A stretch of DNA of 49,922 bases. It comes from an uncultured Chlorobiaceae bacterium. Lineage in GTDB: Bacteria; Bacteroidota; Chlorobiia; Chlorobiales; Chlorobiaceae. The stretch is from positions 1-49,922 of the forward strand of contig CAIJWE010000038.1 of the NCBI GenBank assembly GCA_903824295.1, written 5' to 3'. Position 1 is the stretch's first letter. The number at the start of each line of letters is the position of its first letter. The position numbers and the translations under genes were made by a program. The notes below the pieces were generated by a model. It did not search any database. It worked only from the letters and a program-made list of their open reading frames with translations, and was not told where the DNA came from. Below are positions 1-10,515 of the stretch, in pieces.

Positions 1-203
1 GGTTTATGGGAATTTTCTTATCAGGAAATCCCTCATCGGGAAACCGTGGAAACCTGTTTTGTATCGACAACCCGCTTAAGAAATAATCAGGCACGATATT
101 CATTTCAGCTTTAAGCCTCTGAATTTCTACGATATACAGAATTTGTGGCATCTGCAAAAAGGGATTTGGGTATATCCCTGTGGACTGCCTGAGAAGCAGG
201 AAA

Positions 204-238
204 CAAAAAAGCCCGTACAGACAATTGTCAATACGGGC
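204..238 (-). terminator. Rho-independent terminator of the tmRNA gene
   Basis: Read on the minus strand, a stem pairs GCCCGTA (211-217) with TACGGGC (232-238) and is followed by a run of T (204-210). It lies directly downstream of the tmRNA 3' end, so it most likely ends that transcript. Confidence 0.85.
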
Positions 239-244
239 CATTTG

Positions 245-645
245 TGGAGATGGCGGGAGTCGAACCCGCGTCCAAAACATTGCTCAATAAAGCTGCCACA
301 CTCATCTCAGGTGTTCAGTGTTTCATGAACCGGTGCTACACCTGTAAAGTTCGGTTCACTATCCCTCTTTGTATCACCCTCCTGTTCTTCCAGGCAAAAA
401 CAGTCGGAGCTTACTTGCGCGAACCGAAGCTCAAGCGCTGGTTATGCCATCCGGTGGCTTCAGAGTAAGCGCATCCCCCAACGGACGATGGCTGATTAAT
501 TAACTTGTGCTAATCAGGCAGCCATTGCATACGAATAATCGTCTGCATGTAATGTTTGCATAGACTTCTTTAACGAGTCCATCCATGCTGAAACTCGGAG
601 TGCAACTTCATCTTACACCTGCCCTGTCGAAAGCCTGTCATCCCC
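245..645 (-). ncRNA. ssrA: transfer-messenger RNA (tmRNA)
   Basis: tmRNA rescues ribosomes stalled on broken mRNAs and adds a degradation tag to the nascent peptide. On the minus strand the 5' end (GGGGAUGACAGG, from 645) pairs with the 3' end (CAUCUCC before the final A at 245) to form the acceptor stem. The T-arm sequence GGACGCGGGUUCGA is intact just before the 3' end. The tag frame at 546-514 starts with resume codon GCA and reads ADDYSYAMAA followed by UGA. I recall this as the green sulfur bacterial tag. CCA is not encoded after the discriminator base. The molecule is one piece of about 401 nt, with no permuted arrangement. Several apparent ORFs over this interval are artefacts of this RNA gene. 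Confidence 0.97.
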
Positions 646-752
646 ATTGTATCAAAGAACAAATTTCCGAATAATCGGAGTACTATATATGCTTTTTCAG
701 GCAATGGAACAACAACTATCCGGCGACTTTCATTTCCTGAAAAAAAATAGCT

Positions 753-1316
753 TCAGTTTAATCCGGGAAGCTCGGGAGAGTTGGCCACAAGCTGATACTC
801 TCCACCCTTCGAGCGCACCGTGCGCCCCCACATCCTTTCGTAGGCGTCACTGAAAATAATCTCCTTTGATGCCCGGGCCGTATACCAGGCACCCTCTTCA
901 AACTCCGCTTGAAGCTGTCCGGCGCTCCAGCCTGCATAACCAAGAAAAAAACGGATCTCGGAAGGCAACATCACACCGGTATTGAGCAGATAACTGAGCT
1001 CGTTTTTGTCTCCACCCCAGAACAGTCCGGGAAAAATCTCAAGTGAACCATCAATGAGATCCCCTCTTGAATGGAGAAAATGAACGGTATCAGCCTCAAC
1101 AGGCCCTCCCATGTGCAGACGCTCTTCCACCTCTTCAAAGCCGGCTATGGCTTCACAAACCTTGAACTCCATCGGACGATTCAGTATAAAACCCAAAGAG
1201 CCGCGCTCATTATGCTCACACATAACCAGAACAGTCCGCTTGAAACTCGATTCAAGCATATTGGCTGAGGCAAGCAGAAGTTTTCCGGCTTTAAGCTTGT
1301 CAAATTCATTTACCAT
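753..1316 (-). CDS. YqgE/AlgH family protein (UPF0301)
   Basis: This 187-residue protein has the length and pattern of the UPF0301 (YqgE/AlgH) family: an N-terminal KAGKLLLAS segment, FKRTVLVMCEHNERGSLGFILNRP near residues 25-48 (quoted here only as a region), GGPVEADTVHFLH near 70-82, and FFLGYAGWSAGQLQAE near 122-137. AlgH was first linked to alginate regulation in Pseudomonas, but the general molecular role of the family is unknown. The start is supported by a GAGAG ribosome-binding sequence a few bases upstream. Bcp lies 11 bp upstream on the same strand, so the two are probably co-transcribed. No signal peptide or membrane segment is visible, which suggests a cytosolic protein. Confidence 0.93.
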   Translation of the reverse strand: MVNEFDKLKAGKLLLASANMLESSFKRTVLVMCEHNERGSLGFILNRPMEFKVCEAIAGFEEVEERLHMGGPVEADTVHFLHSRGDLIDGSLEIFPGLFWGGDKNELSYLLNTGVMLPSEIRFFLGYAGWSAGQLQAEFEEGAWYTARASKEIIFSDAYERMWGRTVRSKGGEYQLVANSPELPGLN

Positions 1317-1327
1317 TTTTCTCTCTC

Positions 1328-1798
1328 TCAGGTTTTTTGCTGCAAATAGTTAAGCAACTCTTCCGCATGTTGGGCCACACTTACCTTGGGCCACACATGC
1401 TCTATGACGCCCTCCTCATTGATCAGGAAAGTCACCCGGCTGGTACCCATATACTCGCGCCCCATAAACTTTTTCAATCCCCAGACACCGTATGCCTCAA
1501 CAATCTTCTTGTCCGGATCGGATACAAGACGGAACGGAAGCTGGTATTTCTCTGAAAACTTTTTATGCCTGACCTCATCATCAATGCTGACACCGAGTAC
1601 TTCCACCCCCGCGATGTTAAATTTAGGGAAATTATCACGAAAAGCACAAGCCTCCTTCGTGCATCCGGGAGTATCATCCTTCGGGTAAAAATAGAGCACA
1701 ACCTTGTGGCCACGGTACTCTTCGAGCGTCACCAGCTTTCCGTCCTGATCTTTTGCTGATATGGCCGGCGCAATAACACCCTGCTGAAGTATTGACAT
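1328..1798 (-). CDS. bcp: Thioredoxin-dependent peroxiredoxin, Bcp/PrxQ type
   Basis: This 156-residue peroxiredoxin reduces hydrogen peroxide and organic peroxides using thioredoxin. The active-site segment DDTPGCTKEACAF near residues 41-53 holds the peroxidatic Cys and, five residues later, the resolving Cys. That spacing is the Bcp/PrxQ hallmark. Family features such as VVLYFYPKDDTPGC and GVSIDDE are present, and the length is normal. It is the first gene of a likely bcp-yqgE unit and diverges from the Nudix gene across an 84-bp gap. In an anaerobic phototroph its likely role is defence against incidental oxygen; that is inference. Confidence 0.96.
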   Translation of the reverse strand: MSILQQGVIAPAISAKDQDGKLVTLEEYRGHKVVLYFYPKDDTPGCTKEACAFRDNFPKFNIAGVEVLGVSIDDEVRHKKFSEKYQLPFRLVSDPDKKIVEAYGVWGLKKFMGREYMGTSRVTFLINEEGVIEHVWPKVSVAQHAEELLNYLQQKT

Positions 1799-1882
1799 TG
1801 GCGTAAACGAAACTTATTCTGTTGATAAAACCGTTCTCTTGTGTAAATCAATCACTCCGGCAAAAAGTTTCTTTCGTAAACC

Positions 1883-2389
1883 ATGAAGCAATACTTATTC
1901 TGTCCGATATGCGGCAAAAGACTTGACAAGGCTCTGATCGATGGTCGAGATCGAATGTTCTGTCCCTCATGCTCCTGGGTTCACTATATCAACCCGCTTC
2001 CCGTGGCGGTCGCCTATACCGTCAACACAAAAAACGAACTTCTTGTCATCCGCCGGGCTCATGAACCGGCCTTCAATGAGTGGGCACTTCCGGGAGGATT
2101 TCTTGAGGCAGGCGAAGAGCCACACGAAGGGTGCTTGCGTGAACTGATGGAGGAGACTTCTCTGGAAGGGAAAATTGACCGTCTGATCGGCATCTATCAC
2201 CGGGAGGTTGAACTGTACGGCTCCCTCCTTGTTGTCGCCTACAGAGTTGTGGTTGCTGATGACGCCATAACGATCAACCATGAACTTTTCGAAGCGGGTT
2301 TTTATGCGCACCACCTCATCCCTGACGTGCGCATTCCCCTCCACCGCCAGATCATCACCGATGCCGCCCTGCAAAATACCGTAGGCTGA
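1883..2389 (+). CDS. Nudix hydrolase with N-terminal zinc ribbon
   Basis: A 168-residue Nudix hydrolase. The N-terminus has CPICGK and CPSC pairs (about residues 7-10 and 28-31), forming a probable zinc ribbon as in NudC-like and related Nudix proteins. The Nudix box follows, with GGFLEAGEE leading into RELMEET, fitting G-x5-E-x7-R-E-x2-E-E; the usual glycine after the EE pair is replaced by Ser. The substrate cannot be read from the sequence: NADH, ADP-ribose and nucleotide cleaners are all possible. It diverges from bcp and converges on the large kinase gene, whose stop lies 10 bp beyond. Confidence 0.9.
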   Translation: MKQYLFCPICGKRLDKALIDGRDRMFCPSCSWVHYINPLPVAVAYTVNTKNELLVIRRAHEPAFNEWALPGGFLEAGEEPHEGCLRELMEETSLEGKIDRLIGIYHREVELYGSLLVVAYRVVVADDAITINHELFEAGFYAHHLIPDVRIPLHRQIITDAALQNTVG

Positions 2390-2399
2390 AGCCGCTGAT

Positions 2400-5300
2400 T
2401 CACTTCAGCGGGTGCTGTGAAAGATGCAGGATATCGTACACCTCTTTTATCAAATTAGTTACGGAGAAAGGCTTTTGGATAAGATTCATGACCTCGTCAA
2501 CCTCTCCCTGAGTGGCGATAATGTCTGCAGTATATCCTGACATGAAGAGCACCTTTATCTGCGGATAGATCAAGCTGATTTTCTCGGAAAGAACACGACC
2601 ATTCATTTCCGGCATAACAATGTCCGTAAGCAAGAGATGAATATCCCCATCCTGCTCTTCAGCAATCTTGATGGCTTGCCCGGGGGAGTTTGCCGTCAGG
2701 ACATGGTAGCCCTGTTTCGTAAGAATCATTTTACTCAGTTTCAGAATCTCATTTTCGTCGTCAACAACAAGTATGGTTTCGACGCCGGGCTTGACCGGTT
2801 CTGCCTGTCGCTCTCTCTTGACCGACAGATCACTGCCACTGTATTTCGGTAAATAGACACTGAACTCCGACCCCTTGCCCGGTTCACTGAAAAACTTGAT
2901 CATGCCGTTATTCTGTTTGACAAGACCATAGACCGTCGAAAGTCCCAAACCGGTGCCTTTACCAGACTCTTTTGTTGTAAAAAATGGTTCAAAAACATGA
3001 TCGGCATTTTTTTCTTCTATACCGATGCCATCATCAGTTACTGAAAGAACAACATATTCACCGATAGGAATATCAATGCCGTCAAATGCAGAGGATTCAT
3101 GACGCGTTACATTTTTTGTTTTGATAACGATTGTGCCTGTCCCCACTATGGCATCACGTGCATTAACACACAGATTGACAAGAATCTGGTCAAAATGGGA
3201 TGAGTCCATCGATACAGGAGAGAGGTTTTGGCCCGGATACCAAACCAGCGTGATATATTCACCAAGGAGTCGACGAAGCATGTTCAGCATATCACCAATA
3301 AGAACATTAAGGTCAAGAACCTTGGCAATCAGGGGCTGTTTTCGGGCAAACGCAAGCAATTGATTGGCAAGCTCAGCAGATTTTTCGGCCGCATTGATAA
3401 TTTCCTGCAAAGCGGCCGTGACGGTTTCATTGTGCTGACTGTCAAATAATGCCATTTCAGCATGACCCAGAATCACGCAAAGCATGTTATTGAAATCATG
3501 GGCAACACCACCAGCCAGCCTTCCAACCAGCTCCATTTTCTGCGCCTTGGCCAGCTCATTCTGAACTCTGCGTTCGGACAACTCAGCCTGCTTTCTGCCA
3601 ATAATATCCCAGGCAATACTCGCCAGGGCCGATACAAGTTTGACATCTTCCTGATCATAATCGTCCGCTTTATTGCCAATACCAATAATAGCCATGATCT
3701 TCTCGCCACGCATGATGGGCACAACCAACTCACGTTTTACCATCGCATGGCCTGCCGGCATCCCTTTGCGGCTTGAAAGTTCTTCGTAATTGTTATGGAT
3801 CAGAGCCTGGCGTTCACGAACGGCATCAGCCCACACTCCGGCATCGCTGAGCGGATAGTGACCTGAACAACCCTCTACCCTGCAACTGTTTTTTTCCGTA
3901 CTGCTTGACCATACCTGCAGTGAAATGGTCGTCTGATCAGCTTCAAGAAAGTGAAAAAAGCCAATGCTGCTTTCTGTCAACCTCTCCGCTTCGTCAAGCG
4001 TTGAGCGCAACACCTCTTCAATCGAACAGGAGTCGGGCCGCATAAGCTGGCGGAGACGAAATTCCTTGACGGCGTCATTGCGCTTTCGCTCTGTAATATC
4101 CTGAATAAGGCCGATAACACCGGAACGTCCCTCTTCATGAAAATAGTGCAGAGAAATCTCCCCATAAAAAACGGAACCGTTTTTTTTCCGATACTTGAAC
4201 TCGAGAACCTGACGCATCGTCTGATGCAACACGGCGTCATTGAATACCGCAATTGACCGTGGAATTTCATCTTCGACAAGATATTCCGAGAATGAATGAC
4301 CAATAACCTCTTGAGCGGTATATCCAAAAACTTTTTCAATCGCTGGCGATACAAAAGTTAAACGGCCTGAATTATCAGCGGCAAAAACCACTTCGGCCAT
4401 CTGCTCAGTGATCGTGCGAAACTTTTTTTCACTCTCACGCAACGCATATTCTACCTTTTTGCGCGCTGTGATGACATTAAACACCACAACAAAGTGCTCA
4501 TATCGGGTACTGTAAACCGAAATATCGAGCCACATGTCCAGAGGTTCCAGATAATACTCAATGCGTTCCGACGTACCGCTTTGTGCTACCCGTCCATATA
4601 TCTCCAAAAGATCAAAACTGGTGTCGACGAAACCGGGAATCAACTCTGTAACCCGCCGGCCTTCAACATTTTTCAGGCCGGTCAGCATTTCAAAACGAGC
4701 ATTAACTTGTTCATAGATGAAATCAACCGGACGATCATCCTGAAAAATCATTCTGCAATAGGCAATTCCATTCAGTGTATTGATGAAGAGAGAGCTGTAG
4801 CGCTCATTACTGTCAAAAAGCTGTTTTTCGGCCCGTTTGCGCTCGGTAATGTCGATGACGATGCCAAGCATCTTTACTGGCATCCCCTCGGCATTACGAA
4901 CCAATCTCCCTCGCGACATAAGCCAGCACTCACGACCATCATGATGTCGCACGCGCCACTCAACATTCAAATCACCCCCGCTACAGGCGACTTTCTCTAC
5001 CTCTCGCACAACCCGCTCCTGGTCATCAGGGTGCAAAGTCTTCCGCCATGCATCAAAAGAGGGTGAACACTCGTTTGGATCAAGACCGTAAAGCGCCCAG
5101 ATCTCATCTGACCAGATATTGTTGTCAGTCTGAATATCCCATATCCACGTCCCTGATTTGGCAGCCTCCTGCGCCATACGCCGTTGCTCCTCACTTTGCT
5201 GTAACGCTCGCTCTTTTTCAGTCCGTTCTATAATATCGGTGATCTGAATTGCAATCAGATTCAGCAGTTTCAAAACACGGTTTTCAGTATGGTGAGGAGT

Positions 5301-6146
5301 ACGGAAATAGGTGGTAAGGATGCCAAGCAGCTTTCTGCTGCGGCTCACCAGTGGAGTTAACTGAAAAGAGAGTACGCCTGCAGCAAGATGCGACTCAAGC
5401 TCCTTTCTGCCAAAAATAAGGGGAGAGATGGAGAGATCCTCGACCATAACCGGCTCTCTGAGTTGCAACACACTGTCGCACAGGCAGCTACCATCAGTGG
5501 AGTCATGGCAGCATTCCTGAAGAGGCGGGGAGAAACCCTTCTGGGCAGCGATTTTCAGGCGGCCTGAAGCTGAATCAACAAGACGGATACTTCCCATCTC
5601 TGCCCCGGTAATAGTACATGCCGCATCAATAACCTTGTCAAAAACCACATTTACATCACCGTCACGAACAAAAAGCCCGGAGATTTCGTGAAGTTTTTCC
5701 ATTGCTTGAAGATCTCCATCAAGAGCCGCCTGTGCAACTCTCAAGCTCTCTTCCTTACGCTTGAACTCGGTAATATCCTGTGTAAAAACAACCAACCGGT
5801 TTACCTCTCCGTCCAAACCAAAAAGAGGAGACATATGGATGATCTTTCTTCCCGGAAGCAAGCTGTCCCCCTCCAGATTTGCCTCAAAAGAAAGACTTTT
5901 TGCGGTACGTAACACTTCCGCAGCCTTTTTTCTTCGAAAAACTGCCACATCAGGAGGCAACAGGTCAAACGCGTTTTTACCAATACAATCGGTGAGACTT
6001 ACCCCAAAGCGGGCAGCAAAAGGCTCATTGGCCTCAAGCACAATACCCTGCCGATCCATGAGAAACAAGCCTTCAGGAATCGCGTTAAAGATATCTCGAA
6101 GGATGTGATCCGTTGTGTGCGACTTAAATTCGCCCTCTTTTTTCAT
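2400..6146 (-). CDS. Soluble PAS/GAF hybrid sensor histidine kinase with receiver domain
   Basis: A 1248-residue hybrid kinase. Reading from the N-terminus I see a PAS domain (about 15-130), GAF (150-310), PAS_3-type domain with its PAC motif (325-440), two more PAS domains (445-565, 570-690) and a second GAF (700-850). The phosphoacceptor region follows with His883 in GGVAHDFNNML. The ATPase domain has its N box at NLCVNARDA (991-999) and G boxes at DDGIGI and GKGTGLGLS (1038-1070). The C-terminal receiver has phosphoacceptor Asp1175 in LLLTDIVMPEMNG. No transmembrane segment or signal peptide is visible, so it should sense a cytosolic cue. It starts one base after the stop of the ABC ATPase gene, so both are likely on one transcript. 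A close paralogue lies at 30794-34243. The ligand and output partner are unknown. Confidence 0.95.
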   Translation of the reverse strand: MKKEGEFKSHTTDHILRDIFNAIPEGLFLMDRQGIVLEANEPFAARFGVSLTDCIGKNAFDLLPPDVAVFRRKKAAEVLRTAKSLSFEANLEGDSLLPGRKIIHMSPLFGLDGEVNRLVVFTQDITEFKRKEESLRVAQAALDGDLQAMEKLHEISGLFVRDGDVNVVFDKVIDAACTITGAEMGSIRLVDSASGRLKIAAQKGFSPPLQECCHDSTDGSCLCDSVLQLREPVMVEDLSISPLIFGRKELESHLAAGVLSFQLTPLVSRSRKLLGILTTYFRTPHHTENRVLKLLNLIAIQITDIIERTEKERALQQSEEQRRMAQEAAKSGTWIWDIQTDNNIWSDEIWALYGLDPNECSPSFDAWRKTLHPDDQERVVREVEKVACSGGDLNVEWRVRHHDGRECWLMSRGRLVRNAEGMPVKMLGIVIDITERKRAEKQLFDSNERYSSLFINTLNGIAYCRMIFQDDRPVDFIYEQVNARFEMLTGLKNVEGRRVTELIPGFVDTSFDLLEIYGRVAQSGTSERIEYYLEPLDMWLDISVYSTRYEHFVVVFNVITARKKVEYALRESEKKFRTITEQMAEVVFAADNSGRLTFVSPAIEKVFGYTAQEVIGHSFSEYLVEDEIPRSIAVFNDAVLHQTMRQVLEFKYRKKNGSVFYGEISLHYFHEEGRSGVIGLIQDITERKRNDAVKEFRLRQLMRPDSCSIEEVLRSTLDEAERLTESSIGFFHFLEADQTTISLQVWSSSTEKNSCRVEGCSGHYPLSDAGVWADAVRERQALIHNNYEELSSRKGMPAGHAMVKRELVVPIMRGEKIMAIIGIGNKADDYDQEDVKLVSALASIAWDIIGRKQAELSERRVQNELAKAQKMELVGRLAGGVAHDFNNMLCVILGHAEMALFDSQHNETVTAALQEIINAAEKSAELANQLLAFARKQPLIAKVLDLNVLIGDMLNMLRRLLGEYITLVWYPGQNLSPVSMDSSHFDQILVNLCVNARDAIVGTGTIVIKTKNVTRHESSAFDGIDIPIGEYVVLSVTDDGIGIEEKNADHVFEPFFTTKESGKGTGLGLSTVYGLVKQNNGMIKFFSEPGKGSEFSVYLPKYSGSDLSVKRERQAEPVKPGVETILVVDDENEILKLSKMILTKQGYHVLTANSPGQAIKIAEEQDGDIHLLLTDIVMPEMNGRVLSEKISLIYPQIKVLFMSGYTADIIATQGEVDEVMNLIQKPFSVTNLIKEVYDILHLSQHPLK

Positions 6147-7118
6147 TTAAACCTCCCCGACTTTCCAGCAGGCCGCCTCATGACCCGCTTCATAACTGAG
6201 CAGTTCAGGTTGTTCCTGACGGCATCGGTCATCGGCATAAGGGCACCTGCCCGCAAACCGGCACCCTTCAGGCAAGTTGACTGCGCTGGGCACATTGCCT
6301 TCGATAACATGAAGCCGCTCTTTTGAGGAACCAAGACGGGGAATAGAGTGCAGCAAACCCCTGGTGTAGGGATGAAGTGGATTGTTGAACAGTTGCTGAA
6401 CAAAACCTTTCTCAACCACTCTCGACGCGTACATGACAAGTACCTCTTCACAAAGTTCGGCCACAACCCCAAAATCGTGAGTAATAAGCATCACACTCAT
6501 CCCTGTATCAGATTTCAATTTTCCGATAAGATCAAGAATCTGCGCCTGAACGGTGACATCAAGCGCTGTGGTCGGTTCATCCGCAATCAGCAAAGCAGGA
6601 TTGCAGGAGAGCGCCATGGCAATCATCACCCGCTGGCGCATACCGCCAGAAAGTTCATGAGGATAAGATGAAAAACGCTCTGCAGGGTTTGGAATACCCA
6701 CCAGATTGAGCAGTTCAACAGAGCGTTTTTTTGCCTCCGCATGGCTGACGTCACGGTGAATGAGAATCTGTTCCATGATTTGACTGCCGCAGGTAAAGAC
6801 CGGATTGAGCGAACTCATCGGCTCCTGAAAGATCATGGCGATCTCATTGCCTCGTAACTTGCGCATTTCTTCTTCAGAAAGTTTCAGGAGATCCCTCCCT
6901 TTCCAGAAAATCTCTCCGCCTGCGAAATAGCCAGGAGGCATGGGCACAAGACGCATCAAAGAGAGCGCCGTTACCGATTTTCCGCACCCCGACTCACCGA
7001 CAATTCCCAGCGTACGATTGCGGCCCAGCGAAAAGCTCACTCCATCAACGGCTTTTGCAACCCCACTCTCTGTTGAGTAGTAGGTTCTGAGATTTTTCAG
7101 TTCAAGAATTTTTTCCAT
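6147..7118 (-). CDS. Oligopeptide/dipeptide-type ABC transporter ATPase (OppD/DppD-like)
   Basis: About 323 residues from the ATG at 7118; a longer reading would begin with TTG at 7127. Walker A is GESGCGKS (residues 41-48). The signature LSGGMRQR and Walker [13 protein letters not shown] follow in normal order. The C-terminal oligopeptide-binding-type segment with the Cys-rich [14 protein letters not shown] motif is typical of OppD/DppD. The family powers import of peptides, nickel or similar solutes through two permeases and a binding protein. None of those partners lies nearby: the gene is followed directly by the hybrid kinase and diverges from mfd. It may serve a transporter encoded elsewhere. 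Confidence 0.93.
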   Translation of the reverse strand: MEKILELKNLRTYYSTESGVAKAVDGVSFSLGRNRTLGIVGESGCGKSVTALSLMRLVPMPPGYFAGGEIFWKGRDLLKLSEEEMRKLRGNEIAMIFQEPMSSLNPVFTCGSQIMEQILIHRDVSHAEAKKRSVELLNLVGIPNPAERFSSYPHELSGGMRQRVMIAMALSCNPALLIADEPTTALDVTVQAQILDLIGKLKSDTGMSVMLITHDFGVVAELCEEVLVMYASRVVEKGFVQQLFNNPLHPYTRGLLHSIPRLGSSKERLHVIEGNVPSAVNLPEGCRFAGRCPYADDRCRQEQPELLSYEAGHEAACWKVGEV

Positions 7119-7185
7119 ATTTAACAATCTTACCCGCAGGCGCTGGTTTCAAAGGTTCCGTTTTGCCGGAATCAAGCATGAAAAT

Positions 7186-10100
7186 ATGGTTTGTACGCTA
7201 CATATGAAAACGTTATCCGATTCTGACCCGCAAAGCAGTACCGTCATCAAAAAAAATTCCGGTTTTCTTTTTGATACCATCAGGCAATCAAGTCCATACG
7301 CCTTGCTGAAAAAGGTACTGGCAACAAACCTGCCCGGCAATAAAGGCACCAATACCCCAACCTCTATCTCCGGCCTGCAAGGATCACTCTCATCGGTCAT
7401 TGCAGCAGCACTTTTTACTGACCATCCCTCATCACTCATGGTTCTCTGTGGCCAGAACAGCTTCGAGCGCTATGAAAATGATTTTGCAGCCCTTCTGCCA
7501 AAAGAGAGTATCTGCAACACTTCGGATGAACTCTCCCTCTCAATCGGAGCACTTTCAACCAAAAAAAAATCGGTCATTCTCTCCTTTTTTGATGATCTTG
7601 AGGTCACCCTTTGCTCACCAGCCGAAGCCGAGAGACGGATTTTCCGGCTGACAACCGATCTCCATACAGGATATGAAACACTGAAACGCTTTCTTGCAGC
7701 AAACAGCTTTGAACTGAGGGAGTTTGTTGAAGATGAGGGAGAGTTCTCTGTGCGCGGTTCAATCATTGACGTCTTTCCTTTCGGGGCGCGGGAACCCGTA
7801 CGGATAGAATTTTTCGGCGATACCGTCACCTCACTGCGTCTGTTTGACATCAACAGTCAACTTTCAGGCAAAACAGTGTTGACTGCCGATCTGACCGCCA
7901 GTTTTACCGATGCACTGCACAGCACCACAGAGACGGAAACAACGATTCTTGATTATCTTGACCACTCTACGCTCATTATCATTGATGACAGCTCGGAATT
8001 TGCGTTACGGGATAACCATGAGGGCATGACGAGAGCGCTTTCACGCTTCCAGACTATCATAATTGACGCTGCTGCACCTTCGGCAATCGATTTCTGTTCA
8101 ACCCCGCAGAAAAAACTGAACGCCAATTTCCGCACTCTTGCAACGCTGCTCCAGCAGGAGACCGCAGAACACAAAAAGCCCCTCTTTGCAACCAGTTCAC
8201 GCCGCGAAATTGCCGAGTTGACCGATTTTCTTGCCGAGGAGATATCGAACTCAACAAACACCGGCCAACTTGAAGCAAGCTGGATTCCGCTCAACCTCCA
8301 CACCGGCTTTATTTTCGGTGATCTTGACCTCTATACCGAATCGGACATCTTCGGCAAGCTGCACGCCCACAAGGCGCACCGGAAAAGAAAAATTCGGGGC
8401 ATCTCACTCAAGGATCTCCATAAGCTAAAAGTGGGCGACTACGTTGTCCATGAGGATTACGGCATCGGTATTTTTCGCTCACTTGAAACCATAACAGCCG
8501 GAAATTCCGAGCAGGAGTGTGTACTTGTAGAATATGCGGGAGGCGACAAGCTTTTTGTCAATATCCAGAATATCCGTCTGCTCTCGAAGTATACGGCATC
8601 CGAAAGCTCTCTCCCAGCCCTCTCAAAGCTTGGCAGTTCAAAATGGGCCGCAAAAAAGGATAAAGTCCGCAAGCAGCTCCGCGATATTGCCATCAACTTG
8701 ATCAAGGTCTATGCACAGCGGAAAATGCAGAGTGGTTTTGCCTTTGCACCTGACTCCATCTACATGCGTGAATTCGAAGCCTCGTTTATTTTCGACGAAA
8801 CACCCGATCAGCTCAAGGCAATTCATGATGTCAAAAAGGATATGCAGGAACCACACCCGATGGATCGGCTGATCTGCGGCGATGCGGGTTTTGGCAAAAC
8901 CGAAATTGCCATGCGCTCGGCATTCAAGGCGGTTGAATCCGGCAAACAGGTTGCCGTGCTGACTCCGACAACGATACTCGCCCACCAGCATGCGGAATCC
9001 TTTACCAGACGGTTTGAGAATTTCCCGATCTCAATAGCCGTGCTCAGCCGCTTTGTGACGCGCAAGGAGCAGCAGGAGATCATCAAAAAAATAGCAGCAG
9101 GAAAAGTTGATATTGTCATCGGTACCCACCGGCTCGTCTCAAAAGATGTGCTGTTCAAAGATCTCGGACTGCTTGTTATTGATGAAGAGCAGCACTTTGG
9201 CGTGGAGGTCAAAGAGAAGCTGCGCGAACAGTTCCCCGGGGTCGATACGCTGACCATGTCGGCCACCCCCATCCCGCGAACCCTCCAGTTTTCGATGCTT
9301 GGTGCCCGGGATCTCTCCATTGTTTCGACCCCTCCAAAAAACCGCCAGCCCGTTGAAACCCTCATAACCGATTATGATCCGGCGCTGATCCAGTCGGCTA
9401 TCAAGAGGGAGATTACGCGCGAGGGGCAGGTATTTTTTCTCCATAACCGCATTGCATCACTCGAGGATATCCTGCAAACACTTCGCGATCTTGTCCCCTC
9501 AGCCCGGATAGTCTTTGCGCACGGCCAACTTCCCCCGAGAGAGCTCGAAAAGATCATGATGGATTTCATGCAGAAGGAGGTGGATGTGCTGATCTCCACC
9601 ACCATCATCGGTTCCGGGCTCGACATCTCCAATGCCAATACCATCATCATCAACCGCGCCGACATGTTCGGGCTCTCCGACCTCTACCAGTTACGCGGAA
9701 GGGTGGGACGGAGTGAACGGAAAGCCTATTGCTACCTCATCACCCCGCCGCTCAACACCCTGAAAAAGGATGCCGTGCAGCGCCTGGCCGTTATTGAAAG
9801 CTTTACGGAACTGGGATCGGGTTTCAACATTGCCTTGCGCGACCTCGATATCCGGGGGGCGGGCAACCTGCTCGGCGCCGAACAGTCGGGCTATATCCAT
9901 GAACTCGGCTTCGATCTCTACCAGAAAATGCTTGAAGAGACCGTTGCTGAACTCAAATCAACCGAGTTCAGCCACATGTTTTCGGCCGAGGGGGCAAAGG
10001 CTGCAAGAGCGACAAAAGCGTGTGACCTTCTCTTCTTTTTTGACGCACTCATTCCTGAATACTATCTCACCGCAACCCCCGAACGCTTTGCCTTTTATGA

Positions 10101-10515
10101 CAAAATCGCGAAAGCCTCTACAGAGCATAAGGTCGATAACCTGGAGACCGAGTTCAAGGATCGCTTCGGCCCCCTCCCCGAAGAGGTTGCAAACCTGCTG
10201 CTGCTGACAAAACTCAAAATCACGGCGTCAGCTCTCAGCCTCGAAAAAATTGACCTCCAGCCGCTGTGTACGTTTCTCTATTTGCCTGATCAGGATAACG
10301 ATCAGCTTGCCAACAAGGAGTTCCTGCAATACCTCTTTGTTTCGGTACAGGAACCCTGGATGCAGGAGTACAAACCGGGATTCAAGATGGATAAAAAGAT
10401 GAAGCTTGTGCTGCACCACCCTTCCGGCAGCGACACAACGCCCGCCGGCTTGCTGCACCGCTATACGGAATTGCTGAAAAAGCTGGAGCTGGCGTCGAAA
10501 GAGGCGGCATTATAA
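7186..10515 (+). CDS. mfd: Transcription-repair coupling factor Mfd
   Basis: An 1109-residue DNA translocase that removes RNA polymerase stalled at lesions and recruits UvrA. The N-terminal third is UvrB-like. The RNA-polymerase-interacting Tudor-like domain is marked by [15 protein letters not shown] near residues 416-430. Helicase motor motifs follow: GDAGFGKTE near 565 (Phe replaces the common Tyr), DEEQHFG near 666, SATPIPRTL, and QLRGRVGRS of motif VI. A C-terminal TRCF domain completes a normal-length protein. A second ATG at 7204 is an alternative start; neither has a clear ribosome-binding site. It diverges from the ABC ATPase and is transcribed alone. Confidence 0.98.
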   Translation: MVCTLHMKTLSDSDPQSSTVIKKNSGFLFDTIRQSSPYALLKKVLATNLPGNKGTNTPTSISGLQGSLSSVIAAALFTDHPSSLMVLCGQNSFERYENDFAALLPKESICNTSDELSLSIGALSTKKKSVILSFFDDLEVTLCSPAEAERRIFRLTTDLHTGYETLKRFLAANSFELREFVEDEGEFSVRGSIIDVFPFGAREPVRIEFFGDTVTSLRLFDINSQLSGKTVLTADLTASFTDALHSTTETETTILDYLDHSTLIIIDDSSEFALRDNHEGMTRALSRFQTIIIDAAAPSAIDFCSTPQKKLNANFRTLATLLQQETAEHKKPLFATSSRREIAELTDFLAEEISNSTNTGQLEASWIPLNLHTGFIFGDLDLYTESDIFGKLHAHKAHRKRKIRGISLKDLHKLKVGDYVVHEDYGIGIFRSLETITAGNSEQECVLVEYAGGDKLFVNIQNIRLLSKYTASESSLPALSKLGSSKWAAKKDKVRKQLRDIAINLIKVYAQRKMQSGFAFAPDSIYMREFEASFIFDETPDQLKAIHDVKKDMQEPHPMDRLICGDAGFGKTEIAMRSAFKAVESGKQVAVLTPTTILAHQHAESFTRRFENFPISIAVLSRFVTRKEQQEIIKKIAAGKVDIVIGTHRLVSKDVLFKDLGLLVIDEEQHFGVEVKEKLREQFPGVDTLTMSATPIPRTLQFSMLGARDLSIVSTPPKNRQPVETLITDYDPALIQSAIKREITREGQVFFLHNRIASLEDILQTLRDLVPSARIVFAHGQLPPRELEKIMMDFMQKEVDVLISTTIIGSGLDISNANTIIINRADMFGLSDLYQLRGRVGRSERKAYCYLITPPLNTLKKDAVQRLAVIESFTELGSGFNIALRDLDIRGAGNLLGAEQSGYIHELGFDLYQKMLEETVAELKSTEFSHMFSAEGAKAARATKACDLLFFFDALIPEYYLTATPERFAFYDKIAKASTEHKVDNLETEFKDRFGPLPEEVANLLLLTKLKITASALSLEKIDLQPLCTFLYLPDQDNDQLANKEFLQYLFVSVQEPWMQEYKPGFKMDKKMKLVLHHPSGSDTTPAGLLHRYTELLKKLELASKEAAL

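Noticed and set aside
1-114. Open frame from the window edge to a TAA at 112-114, a possible 3' end of a gene
   Set aside because: Only 37 codons are visible, no family is recognisable and the gene body lies outside the window. Nothing else in 1-203 could be supported.
143-468. Two short plus-strand ORFs overlapping the tmRNA
   Set aside because: They fall in the antisense of the structured tmRNA and its terminator and show no protein family.
693-744. Stem TTTTTCAGG/CCTGAAAAA downstream of yqgE as a terminator
   Set aside because: The loop is about 34 nt and the stem is AT-rich at one end; too weak to call.
4494-5066. 190-residue plus-strand ORF
   Set aside because: It lies opposite the PAS domains of the hybrid kinase, which has clear conserved motifs in its own frame.
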